Origin: Maylandia zebra
Taxonomy: Eukaryota > Chordata > Actinopteri > Cichliformes > Cichlidae
NCBI RefSeq assembly: GCF_041146795.1
Contig: NC_135183.1
Coordinates: forward strand, 16,124,840 to 16,188,839
Reading direction: 5' to 3'
DNA length: 64,000 nucleotides
The position numbers were made by a program, and so were the translations under genes. The notes under the pieces were generated by a model that ran no database searches, was not told where the DNA came from, and saw nothing but the letters and a program-made list of their open reading frames with translations. This document shows, one piece after another, positions 23,167-36,500 of the stretch (position 1 is the first letter of the stretch; each line of letters starts with the position of its first letter).

Positions 23167-23567
23167 TTCTATTTACAACCAATTTGTTATATATAAATAA
23201 ATTACATAATTTCCAGAAAAGATTTCAATTCAAGTGCATACAAGAGCTAAATGACAATATGTTGAGGTTAAACACAGTTTGACTCACTGGTCCAGAAACA
23301 AAATACAACGTGTGCATAATGAAATTGTAGACTGTTAGAGAATGGGCAGCAAATGCGGTTCAGTCGTCAGTGCCCATTTTGCCTTTGAAAGGACTGCAGA
23401 CTGAATAAAAAGATGTACAATTCAGGATGTAAACAGCTCTTCTTACAGTATTGCAAAAACTGACGGAACAAATGCTCAGTCTATCCAGGAATTTATGTCA
23501 ATGGTCCTTGAATGGAGTTAAAACACACAGCACGGTCTAGAGGTGCCTGAAGACCATCGGGCTCGTT

Positions 23568-26500
23568 TCAGGCATTGCTGATGACTATAAGAGCAGGAGT
23601 AGCCGTCTGCTGACTTGTCTCACACATGATGCTCTGCTCAGATGGCTTGGCAAACACTCTGGGAGTGTTGAGATTGTAGACTCCCGCCTGAAGGAAACAG
23701 GCTTGCAGTGTTAGACACAATACCTCCTTGGGCTTTAGCTGCAGCTTGTACTGGGACTGACCCACCCAAGCAAATGAGCTGTGGACCTCCAGGGACTCTG
23801 GGCTGGAAGAGACAAATAGAAGTGTTATGTTAAAAAACAAGTACTTTTGGAAAAGAATGCTACATTTAAGAGGTCACAACTTATCACCTGATATTAGAAA
23901 AATGTGTTATTTTGACCTCATGTTAGAAACCATCTTCACATTCTGCCTCAAGTATCTGTGGTTACTGTTGGATCAACTAACCAAAGAAATGCTTGCTCTT
24001 TGACTCAATTTGTTCACACAGTTCAATGGAGTCTTGATGGTCTACTTTTTCAGTTATTGAGGCCCGTGTACTGTTGGGAACACTATAAGCTTTACATCCT
24101 GGTCCTAATGTGTGTATCACTGCAATTTAATTGAGATGCTCTATAGAGAGTTGACTTCTTTCAGTTGTCTACTAGTGGATACTCAACCAGGATGCATCAC
24201 AGGATAATTAGGAGCTACAACAAAGGGTTTGAATACTTCTGTGGCTCAGATTTTCTACCATTTTCCCCCATGGTCATTCCGAGTTCAATCTAAACTTGAG
24301 CTAAATTTTAATTATAAAAAATATATCTTGAGGTAATATGAAAAATAAATACTTTCTCAAGCCACTGTATGTATCAGCTGAATTTTATACTGAAAAAGAG
24401 CAACGTCAGTCTTATTTAAGTGAAATCCACTGTCCACAACAGTTTTGTCTCCATTTTCCTTACAAAGTAATCATGTGAGGAAGGAACACATGTTGTTTTA
24501 AGAAACCTACCTGCTGCTTTTGTGTCTTAAGTCAATGATGACATCTACCTGAGCCAAGGAGCAGTTGGACAGAGTCAGAGTAACTGGCACCAAACAGAGA
24601 CTAGGCACAAAGAGAAACGCAGCTTTTTATTAACAAAAAAAAATATTTGCGAATAGGAAAAATTCTAAACAAACAATAAAGGTCTACAAACAGAGGATGG
24701 GATGGATAAATGTAATAATGCTAAATACTGCCAAACATGGTAACATCTTATTATCCTGTCTTAGGATGGCACTGAAAAACTGCTCTGTGCATGTGGTTAT
24801 TATAAGCCGCACAACTAATTTTTTAAAACTGCAAGACATTATTTCTAAAGAGCTTCACTTATCACTTTATTTTTAAAAATCCAAACAAAGCCAAACAGTC
24901 CCAAATAATCGGCCACCATCATATCATAAAAACCCATAGTATCATATATTTGATCCTGAGTTTGGATATGTGAGACAGAATAAAATCCAAGCTCTACTAT
25001 AGGTAAGGCTTAATGCTCCTTTGTGATAATGCTTTATGTGCTTATAGCTATATCAAAACACCCTGAACCTTCTCTTATGTTGCTATAGACAAAGGCTGTT
25101 TAAGGAGCTTCCACTGAATATGTACACTGACCTCTTTTGACTCTCCATATGTTTAATTGTGTAACCATCACTGCATACCATTAACCTTTAAATCGTCTTT
25201 CTCCTATATTGTTATTTGTCCTCTCTCTTCTTTCTACCTCACTCTCTAACCAGCTAGCAGCCTTTTGCTTTACTAATTACTTTGCACAGTCTTCTTTTTA
25301 TTTTCCAGCAGTAAAGATGACAAAATAATCCTAAACTTGAGAAAATAAGGAGATCACATAAAATTTAAATGTTTTTCCTCATTTGGTGGTTCTTAATGGT
25401 TATGGTTACAATAAAGACTTGCAAAAAGGAAATCTGTGTTGGTCTAGGTGCCTAAGGGTCTTATGCAGACCTTCAAAAGAATTCATTTCCAACACAGTGC
25501 CAAACAGAATTGATGAGATAATTTAGTTCAGCCTGGAGTAACTTCTTGAGTTTAACTTAACTCTATGGATCCCAGGGGGCTTTCCTAGTGTGAAAGCTTT
25601 TTTTTAAAGCGAGAGCTATACATTAACCTTTGCTCGTAGTCTGTCCCATCTCTTATCTGAAGAATACGTTTCTAAATCTGATAGAACATTTCAGAGAGAT
25701 GCACCTGTTTAATAACCTTTTGTAATCACTTGGACCAAACATTGTGTTAGGAAAAACAACACGCCAGGTGCCTCACCTTTCCTGCACAAATGGGTGTGTG
25801 CAGGTTTCAGGGTAGTGTAGATTGGTTTTGATGAGCTGACAAAACTCTGCAGAGGGAAGAATGACTGGAGGAGGCAGGTCTGATTTAAACTTGAGGAGCA
25901 CCATCTCCTGAGCTTCCTGAAGATGAACACACATACACTATTAAAGAAGACTTGCTCTAACAAATAAAAGTAATCATACCAGCATTATATAAAATATTTA
26001 AAACCCTCCTGAAATAAAACATTATATTAGCTTTTGGGCTTAAAGTTCTGCATTATTTCTAAGAATAATCAAAAGTGGGATTAAGTTTAGGTTTCTTATG
26101 CTGGTTTTATTTTAGAAAAATAGACTAAAAACAAAGAGCTTGCGGTACCTCCTTAGCAGTCAAAGAAGTGGCTTCTTTTCCGATGGTCTGCAGTGCAACA
26201 TGGAGTTGGCCCTCCAGGATAAGCTGTTTGTTGTCCTCAACCACATAAGCCTAGTTAGACAGACATGCACAAAATGGTTATTGTCCATCAAAATATCCAT
26301 CCAGGGTTAATATGATCTAATGTATATTGCACATTTAAGAATGATCCCTTAATGAGTATGAGCATGTATGATTTCATTGGTGGTGGTGACTTGTATTTTT
26401 GTTTTTGGTGTATTGTTCTTTTATCTTATTTTCTGGCAATCAATCATTGTAACTACAGCGCCACTCACTGGTGGAAGGAAAAAAACACTAAGTGTGAGAA

Positions 26501-29500
26501 AGAGACTGTAGTGTGGATAGCAGAAACCAGCGTGACGGAGAGAGATTAAACTGCCAAGCAAGTTGAGAACAGATGCATTTATATTATAAACCTTGTGTCC
26601 AACTCCAGCCTTTATGGTTAAAATCTATCCTGATTACTTATGAATGAGGATTTGACCTGATTTTTGTTTGTTTTAGCCGAGTGGACAACTTTGCTCTGTG
26701 AACCTGTAAAACTGAGATTGTGAAACCGTGATAGCGAGCCACCCCTAAGATAACTATTCCTGCTGGATCAACTTATATTCAAGAGATAAGAACACATTTC
26801 TAAACTGTGGTAAGACCACACCATCATTTCTGTCACTGCTACGCACAGAGGACTTAACTGTATTTTTGTTTTCTTCCATTATTTATTTTTATGCTGCAAT
26901 TTGGATGAATAGATTAATGTGCATTAGAAATTCTCTCTATATATTTTTGTGTGTTTTATATCCCATAAAAAAGCCAGCATTTAAACATTTACAGTAGTCT
27001 GGATTTTAGGATCTCCAGTTATAAACTGCTCTTGCAAACCGAGACTCTGGTGCTCGCTATCTGTAAATATCTACAGTGCTACACATCTATCCATCCATGT
27101 ATCACTAAACTCTCTTACCTTCCAAATGACAATTATGTTGAGGTCCAGCTCACTGCACTCCTTGGCAATATCTGTCAGGTCTGAACTTCTGTTCTCAGTG
27201 GGTACAGAGCCTTGACTCTTGCTGACTGATGATATCCTGGATGATGCTCCGTATGCTTCCTGAGTTTCTAACGTCAGGCAGCGGAAGAAGAAATCCCCAC
27301 ATGGTGTGGTAGAACTGATGATCTAGACAAAGACAGCACCATTCACTCTCTATCACTTAGACCCTCTCTCCATGCAGGCCAGTCAGTTAAAGGAAATTTA
27401 AACATCGACACAACTGAACTTCGCCAACGTTCCTCCTTAACTCAGTGATACATTAATAGATGACTGTTAGACAGCATATTGAATTAAATAATGCTGCTAC
27501 ATCACTGTTTTCTTGACAACACATTTTCAATTCCACAAAATTCAGAAAGAGTTACTGTTTGTTAAAAAGCTTACATAGAAGTAGGCAAACATTTCTAGAT
27601 GGTTCCTTCTAGCTTTAAATTTGTTTTACAACAAACACAAGGCAAAAATGTCTTGATGCATGCTCAATCATCCAGATAAGGAAATCCCAAAAGGTTGATT
27701 CTGTTTATCTGGACGTCGAGTTTTCAGTGGGAGAAACGTTTCGTCAGTCACCCAAGTGACTTCTTCAGTCTCAGCCGACTGCAGGTCTCCCCAACCTTAT
27801 GAACAGTAAATCTGCACAATAACTGAAACCAGCCTACTGAGTAAATGTAAATATCCCAGCTGGACATTTGTCAAAGCTGGGAAGGCTCCTAAAGAAAGCT
27901 CCAGGTGATCAAGGAGAGAAGGACAACTGCTGCCGAAGTGAAAACCTTTAGCGATCCCTTATCTGTCAGAAATATCGGAACAGTTGAGACACATTTTCTC
28001 TAAACACAGCATCCCTGTGGCTTTTAACCCCAAAACATGTTACACCAAAAACTGGTGCACCCCAAGGATCGGGTCCCCCAACACAGAGTAATATAGTATA
28101 TGCTGTTAAGTGCCAGGAGGATTGCCAGGATTTATACATCAGGGAAACCAAACAAACTCTGGCGAAGCGGATGGCACAACACAGAGAGCTACCTCATCAG
28201 GCCAGGACTCTGCAGTCTATTTACACCTACAGGCCAGTGGACACTCTTTCAATGATGAGGATGTATACATCCTGGACAGGGAGGAACGCTGGTGTGAGTG
28301 CAGAGTCAAGGAGACCATTTACATGAAAAGGGAAAGACCATCTCTGAATCGAAGAGGGGGCCTAAGGGTACATCTTTCACCATCTTACAATGCTGTGATT
28401 GCAGCCGTTCCCCAACTCTGTGAATGGTGCTCATGGCCATTGATCAATAGGCTTCGATCAGTGGTTGTTGATCGTTGGTCATGACAATTTGCATATTAAT
28501 GATCAAGCTACTGACCTCAGAGCACATTCTTCTTTCAGTGGTTTCAGTTATTGTGCAAATGTACTGTTTATAATGTTGGTGAAACCTGCAGTCAGCTGAG
28601 ACTGAAGAAGTCACTTGGATGACTGACGAAGCGTTTCTCCCACTGGAAACGCTTCGTCCAGATGAAAATAATCAACCTTTTGGGACCAAACAAAAAACAT
28701 CCCCAAAAAACAACTATGACAAAGCATGAGAACATACAACCATAACAGAAAATTGTATATTGTGAAGTGTATGTTCTACTCACCTGTTCATTTCCCATAC
28801 TCAGGTCTGAAAAAGTGTACTTCTCTACAGCCTTAGAGGTAGCTAGAAATAACAGACAGAACTGTGAAATTCATGCTCACTGAAAATGGCCTAACTGATG
28901 GGGTTTGTTTTTTCACTAAAAGTACCTTCACTGGGTTTGCAACGTGTGGCCCTAAAACACAGCTTGGCTCTTTCTCTGCTGCCAAGTTTACATTCTGAAG
29001 GAGAAAAGGAAGAAAAAGACAAGTTACGATCCACATCAATATCCAGTTTCTGTCTGATTTCTTTCATTTAATCCATTATTAGACTCAACTCACTTCTCTC
29101 ACAAATATTAAAGAACTCACCCACCACTTTAATCACACGCTAGATCTCGTTCTGACATATACCAGAGACACTGAAAATGAAACAGTATCCTCAAAGTGCT
29201 GTAACTAAGTTTAACCATATAATCCCTCCTTTAATGTTCGCCTTTGACAGTTATACCAGGAAGTCAAGTACTTCTGATTTGGGGGTTTCTTTTTCAAATG
29301 ATCCACAGTCTCCACAGTCACGCGCAGCGACGATGTAAATGTATTAAGAAGATAATCCGACCTCTGTACAACTAGATCAGATAGCTGCTCCACACTGTTG
29401 GCACATGGCATTGAAGAAGAAAACAGTGGAGATCACTTGTATGGTGGAAAGAAAATGACATATCACTAATTCAAAACACCTTCATGTAGCCTGGAAAAAA

Positions 29501-32500
29501 GTTTGTTGTTCATAAAAAAGTCCTGCATGTTACTGTCCCTCACTAGTTAAAGGAAATAACATTAGGTTTCTCTTGATGTCATCCATATAAAAGAAGTGCT
29601 TACTGATTACTCTGTTCTACAGACTATATCCATTGATCTAGTCATTGGTAGTCAGTGGTACTTGCTGGCAACTTGTGCAATTTCCTTAAAGTTGGCCTCT
29701 AGTGTTGTTCATCAGGATCCATGTGTGAGACATTGAGTCGTAGGATTTCTTGCAATCAGTCCAGGTGGTGTACAGACTGGTCACAGTCTGATCTTACAGT
29801 CTTAATTGACTGCTTTATCTGCTAGTAACTGGTATTTCTGCCATTTCACTCATGTATTGAGCTATGTGCCTGTTCATGTTAGCAGCTATGATACCTGACC
29901 GGAGCTTCGATGTATTGCTAATATACTGACTGATCCCTTCTGGGGGATTATTTCCAGGTGCAACTCATCCATTAGCAGCTGGTTCATTTATAAGTGTAAG
30001 TCTAAGTGTATTTTTGTTTTCTGACAGTGTAGTATTTTATTCTGTTGTATATAGTATGTTATTCTTATTATCTTGTTCCATTGTTTTTCTTAATTTTTGC
30101 TACTGTAACTTTGCACTGTCCACTTTCTGCTGTGACACAAGTTTCCCACGTGTGGGAATAATAAAGGTTTATCTTATCTCATCTTATACTGCCAGGCGCT
30201 CATGAATGCCGTTAGCTTCTTCAGTAGGTAGGCGTGAATCATGTTGGTGACTGGTGCTGTCCAACTGTTTATGATTCAGACTTTGTCTTGAATGTCTGGC
30301 CTCCTGTATGGGCAGCTTGCTGTACTTCTCAGACATTCCTTTCTTAATCACACCTTTCTGCAGCTCTAATAGTTGGCTAACTTCTCTTAGTGCTGCCTTG
30401 ATATTGGCCTTCAATCTCCTTCTCCATGGAGAGGTCTGCTCCATGACACTGTTCATCTTGTAGCCAAGGATCTCAGTGATCACTGCTGCTGTGGTGTAGA
30501 TGTTCCACTTTCCCAAAATGAAAGTGAAAGAGGCATGATTTTGAACCTCTGAAGGAGATCTAGCTTCATCACAAATAATTAAAATTCATGGGCACAGGAC
30601 CGGTCAGCTGCTGCTCTAGAAGCAATTGTTTTTAATGGGTTGAATCTTTGAACTTCACCATAGAAAATTATATTCATCAATCATGCTAACACTGTATGGA
30701 GAAACTGAACTAGCCCATTAAATGAAATGAAGCACAAATCTCCTGGTGTACCAGACCTCACCTTTATCCTTGTTCGGGTTGATGTACTTGTGAAGGCGCC
30801 AATGTTGGCTGCTACTCGAGACCTGAACGATGTGGAACTCTCGCACACCACCTTCATTCTGTGAGAAGAGTAATGTTCAATCGTTATTTGTGCAGCAGGC
30901 ATGATTTAACTATGTAACTGTGTGTGCTATGCTGAGCATCTCACCGTATTGATGTTCTCCACATCAATAAAGACAAGGGTTCCACTACTGCCTTTTTCAT
31001 CCAGACAGTGATGTGGAGGAACACTGCTGCGACAGGCTGATGCCTGTATGCTCAAAGACCGACTAGCACAGATAAATACTGTGTGGCGCAGCACCCGGTG
31101 ACTTTACATGCGGAGAGAGGGAAAAGAGAAAGCCTTATTGTTTTTTCCCAAGGATTATGAGAACTTTCAGCACAAACATACACAAACCTGAACTATGGCT
31201 TGTGCCATTATGTGACCCCACACACAGCAAACTAAAAAAAAAAAATTTCTTTGTTAAGGTCACAGTCCAGTCCGTGCGTACCCAAAACAGCCATGTTTAA
31301 TCCAGATAAGGATATGATTTATAGACTTTGTCACACAGAACGTGTAAAGAACTTTGTATACATTACATAAAAGTTATAACCTGGTGATATTAAATGATCA
31401 AAGTATTTGATCCCCTACAACCTAGGCAGAGTTCTGGCTCACAAAGATCAGCTGCGTGCCCATGTGGCAAACAGATTTCAAACAATTCCAGATTAACTTG
31501 TTGCACCCTTGTCCACTAAATCAATTCATTCACACTCCAAGCTCTCCACCACAATGGGCAAGACCACAGAGCTGTCAAAGGATGTCGGGGACAAGATTGT
31601 ACACATCCACAAGACTGGAAGAAGCAAGAAGCTTGGTGAGAAGTTGACAAGTGCTTGTGTGATTAATAAGAAATATAAAACACCTATCGATGGTTCTCAA
31701 CTGAAGCTTTATACAAGATCTTGCAATAACAGGATGAGGATTATCATGAGAAAGGTGATATATCATCCCAAGAATACATGGGAGAGATTTGTTGATGACT
31801 TAAAGGCAGTTGGGAGGAGAATCACCAAGAACACCATCGGTAATACACTACTCCATTATGAATTTAAATCTTACAGCACCCGTGAATTTGCCCTGCTCAA
31901 AAAACGGCACAAGTACAGGCCCATCGCACGCTTGCCAGTGAACATCTAAATGATTAAGATAAAGCATTATAATCAGATGAAACTAAAATCGAGCTCTTGA
32001 GCAACTTGAACCACCTTATTTGGAGGAAGAGAAAAGCTGAGTATGACCCAAACGTGGATGACTTCAATACACTACGGGACAAGGTCATAGCACCTGCACG
32101 GCTGTGGCTCCAAGCAATCAGAATGGTACTAAAATGTGACGTCATCAGACTGCATGCCACCAATTGGCTGGTCAGTGGCGTCGTTCGATGAGTCATGAGA
32201 GTGTTTCGTTCACAAAATTCAAAACTGCCATTTTTTTTTGAAACGGCAACAAGGGAAAGGGCCCGAACAAACAAAATCCAACACAAACACCAAAACAAAC
32301 AAAAACAACTCCGTGATCCCCTCGACTCTGATCAAAAGCCACAGACCGAGCAGCAGGTATATTGTTGCCTTGACGTCCACCTTTGCTATAGCATTTGTGT
32401 CGCATACTAATTACATCACGGGACGCTCGGACACGTTGCTATATCAATGACCACGCACATTAGGTGATACTTGATCTAAGTTGAATTGTGGTGAGCCGAT

Positions 32501-33561
32501 CTGAGTAGGTACTAATGGAAAAAGGGCTTAAAGTTTATGAGTAGCCAAGCCAATCTTCTTCCTCCGTCCTATAGAAAATCTGTAGAGGGAGCTTAACTTC
32601 AAGTTTCTTGAATGCTGCCTGCCTGGAGTTAGAGTTTCTGTAAAGAAGAGTGGGTCAAAAGCACCGTCTTGCTGACAAAGCACTTTGCAAGCAAGGGCTT
32701 CTCCAAAAAAATACTAAATCATGTTTTGCTTGGGGACCAAATACTTGACATGCAAATAAAATTATAAGGTTTATGTAACGTGTTTATTTCTAGAATGTTT
32801 TGTTGATATTTTATCTCTCTCCATTAAAACTATCATTTCACATATAGACTGTTTATTTCTTTGTAAGTTTTCTCTTTACAAATTCAGCAGGAGATCAAAT
32901 AATTATTTTCCCACGGCTACATGACCCTTTTCTTCACTGGTGCCCCGGCACTGAAATAATCTACTTTTTGTCAATATAATCAAAAAATACATACATAGAA
33001 GTATTTTTCAATCCTTAATTTATGTAAGTTACATTTCAGGCTGATCATGTTTCTTTGAAAAATACTAATATGTTCCAAGAAATGATATGTATGCCTACAG
33101 GTCAGTTCACAAAAGTGCTTAATTTTCAATTTTTACCTTATCTTGAGTCCTTTCTCTGCGCTCTCATAATAGAACAGAAAGTTGATTTCATGGACTCCCT
33201 CCTGGTCTGGTCCTCTCAGCCAGAGAGGCAGCTGAGTGGACTGCCCTGGTTGCAGGATGCTGCCATCTATTGGAATTTCTATCACACCAGATGGCTGTCG
33301 GAAATCATCAGCTGAAACCAGACTCTCAGTGGCTTCTGAGGCCCGCTGGAGAGGTGTGGCCACGGTTTTATAAGGTGAACAATTTTCAGCTGACGTCGGG
33401 CTGAGGGGTGTCGTGGCCTGGCTGCCAAAGGTGAAGAAAGCGGCGTGTGTGGACACCACTCGCAGGCCACACAAAGCAACACCGCTGACATTACAGAACT
33501 CAACATATGCTTTTCGGATTTCGCCACACAGCAGAGCAGTGGGAAACTGCAGGAAAAAAAC
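23568..33561 (-). CDS. TRAPPC8: TRAPPC8 exons 20-29 (C-terminal beta-rich region)
   Basis: Exons: 33137-33561, 30945-31101, 30762-30858, 28926-28994, 28784-28842, 27119-27322, 26149-26250, 25777-25916, 24511-24600 and 23568-23802, encoding residues 923-1447. The long exon 20 holds ALLCGEIRKAYVEFCNVS and LWLRGPDQEGVHEINFLFYY. Exons 23 and 24 are only 69 and 59 nt and were placed by phase and by the motifs KLGSRERAKLCFRATRC and VEKYTFSDLSMGNEQ. The final exon has SQYKLQLKPKEV and FLQAGVYNLNTPRVFAKPSE before the stop. Confidence 0.92.
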
Positions 33562-36500
33562 CTGACATACAAACACACACACAGAGTAATAAACAGAAAG
33601 CAATACTGCAGCATCACCACACATAAGTGAAACTACACTTGAAAGCATAGATATTCAAGTAGAGGTTCATTGGAAGCCTGTTTTAAAAGCCCAGCTGCTA
33701 CTGGGGGAGGGGAAAAAAGTATTTTTCCCCTTCCTAATTTCTAATTATGCTAATTTGTTACACATGTTTCAGATCATCAAATTTAAATATTAGACAAACA
33801 GTAAACAATAAAACGAAAATGCAGTTTCTGGTAGAAGATTTAATTTATAAGGACAGAAAGCTGTCCAAACCCACATGGCCCTATGTGAAAAAAATGAATG
33901 TCCCACAGCTTGAATCATTCATTAACAGTAATAAACCAGACCTGTTGAATCAATAAGTCACTTCAATAGAACATGTCTAACAAATTTAAGTAGGCTAAAA
34001 CATCATCATGCAACACATCCTGTCACGATGTCAAGAAACTCAAGAACAGATGAGAAAATCATTGATATCTATCCACCTGGAAAGACTTAAAAAGACATTT
34101 CTAAGGCTCCAGCCAACAATAATGGAGTCATTATCCACAAATCAAAAAAACAAAATGAAAAAAATAATAATTCTTTTTCACAATTGTTTTTTAATAGTTC
34201 ATCCATCTGGACAGGAGTGTTGACTGACCAGTAGCCAGTATGTGTCTGTTGAGCCTTATTTGAAACAAGAACTCTCGACTGTGTCTGTAGTGTAGATGTC
34301 ATTTTTTGGATTTGAACTGAATTCTGTGACAGATATTCATAATATATATGATACAGCCTGTCAAAAAACTAACATTGCATGTTACTGTCGAATTAGATAT
34401 GTTTGTCCGTTAGATCCATGTGTATGTGTGTTTATAGTTTCTGTTCTCTAGCAAAGCTTGCTAGCATTATTTCAACTTCAAACTCTACCCTCCCATCAAA
34501 GTTTTCCCACATCTGACTCCATAGAACTAACATAGAAAAAAATGTTTTCAACATGCAGAATCTAAAACCCAGTAAAGTGATTTCATGATGACTACATCCA
34601 TGAAGGTTTTCAGAATAAGTCCTACCTCCATCAGGGGCATAGGTGCTGTTATGATGGGATTCAGACGTCGATCAGGACCATGACGAACTGACATCTTGTC
34701 CTCTTTGGTCAGATTAAGACGTGGGCCAAGGATGTTCAAGTCCTGTTTCCCACGAACCATCAAATCTAGAGTCTGCTGGTCTGTAAACAAGAGGAAATCC
34801 ATATGGTTTCTAACTGGCAGCAAGACAAAAAAAAAAAAAAGTACAACATATTGGAATTTTATTTATTTATTTTTTTAAATACCATGTAATGCATAATGCA
34901 AATGGAAAAACATTCTGTCTTCATCAAATAATAATAAAGCATATGAGTTGACATGAGGTCAAATTTACCTTCAGTGCTAGAAGCCATTTCGCCAGAGGAG
35001 CCTGCAGCCAGGTTGTACACTACACCCACAATGTTCAGCTGACCAGTTCTGTGTGGCAGCAGCTTGAGTCGGGCCTGAGATCAAAGTGATCAGCACAAAA
35101 TAACTGGATTTCTGTTTAGCATTAGGTATTTGTATATGTCATGATGCATGCTCAATCATCCAGGTAAGGAAATCCCAAAATGTTGATTCTGTTCATCTGG
35201 ATGTTGTGTTTTCAGTGGTGTTTGCATTATGCATTACATTTTGTCACTCATCCAAGTGACTTCTTCAGTCTCTGCTGACTGCACGTTTCCCCAACCTTGT
35301 AAAGAGCACATATGGGCAATGACTGAAACTAGCACCACTGGTGAACAATGGGTTGCGATGTCAGTTTCTTGATCATTAATATGCAAATTATCACAACCAT
35401 TTATCAACAACCACTGATCAAATATAAAATCTTAGAAATATGGTATCTAACCAGATTCTTACTCTGGATAGCATTACCTTGGCCTCCAGTAACACTGTGA
35501 GGAACCTTGGAGTCATTCAATGCACATATTAAACAAATATGTAGGACTTCTTTCTTCCATTTGCACAATAAAAATTAGAAACATCCTGTCTCAGAGCGAC
35601 ACTGGAATAACTAGTCAGTTTATTACTTCCAGGCTGGACAACTGTAATTCATTATTATCAGGATGTCCTAAAAACTCCATGAAAAGCCTTCAGTTAATCC
35701 AAAATACTGTAACAAGAGTACTGACAGAGGCGAGAAAGAGAGACCATATTTCTCCTATATTGGCTTCCTGTTAAATCCAGAATTGAATTTAAAGTCCTGC
35801 TCCTCACATTCAATGTCTTGAATAATCAGGCCCCATCTTATCTTAATGATCTTGTAGTACCATATCACCCTATAGACCACTTTGCTCTCGCACTGCAGGC
35901 TTACTTGTTGTTCCTAGAGTATTGAAAAGTAGAATGTAGGCTCAAACTTTACATTTCAGTAATGGTAAAGGTGAGCGCTGTCATGCACTGTGAGAAGTTT
36001 CCTGGTTGAACCCAGACTGGGGCCTTTCTGTGTTGAGGCAGAGCCTTCATCTTTAAGGCCCCTCTTCCATGGAACTGATCAGTGGTCATGGCAACTTGCA
36101 TATTAATGATCAAGGAACTGAACTCACAGCCCACTGTTTGTCAGTGATGCTAGTTTCAGTCATTATGCAAATGTACTGTTTATAAGGTTGGGGAAACCTG
36201 CAGTCAGCTGAGACTGAAGACGTCACTTGCATGAAATGTTCCTCCGACTGAAAACGCTACGTCTAGATGAACAGAATCAACTTTTTTTGGATGAAGAGAG
36301 TACAGTACAGTACAATTAGTATCTAGCAGATATTTTAAATACTCTACGATTTTCTGAGGCCAATGTGAATACTTTTTGAGCATCAAAGGCCTATTTCACC
36401 AAAGTGCATTCAGTTTGTGCTGTCACTTTTATTCGCCAAAACAGAACGCACAACACTAAAACTGAAAAGATTAAACTAAGCTGTACTTAAGATATGCTTA

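Noticed and set aside
24601-25776. TRAPPC8 intron 27 searched for hidden genes
   Set aside because: Nothing beyond AT-rich intron sequence was recognised.
33282-33620. Second minus-strand frame of 112 aa over TRAPPC8 exon 20
   Set aside because: The alternative frame encodes the conserved TRAPPC8 protein and fits splice phases.
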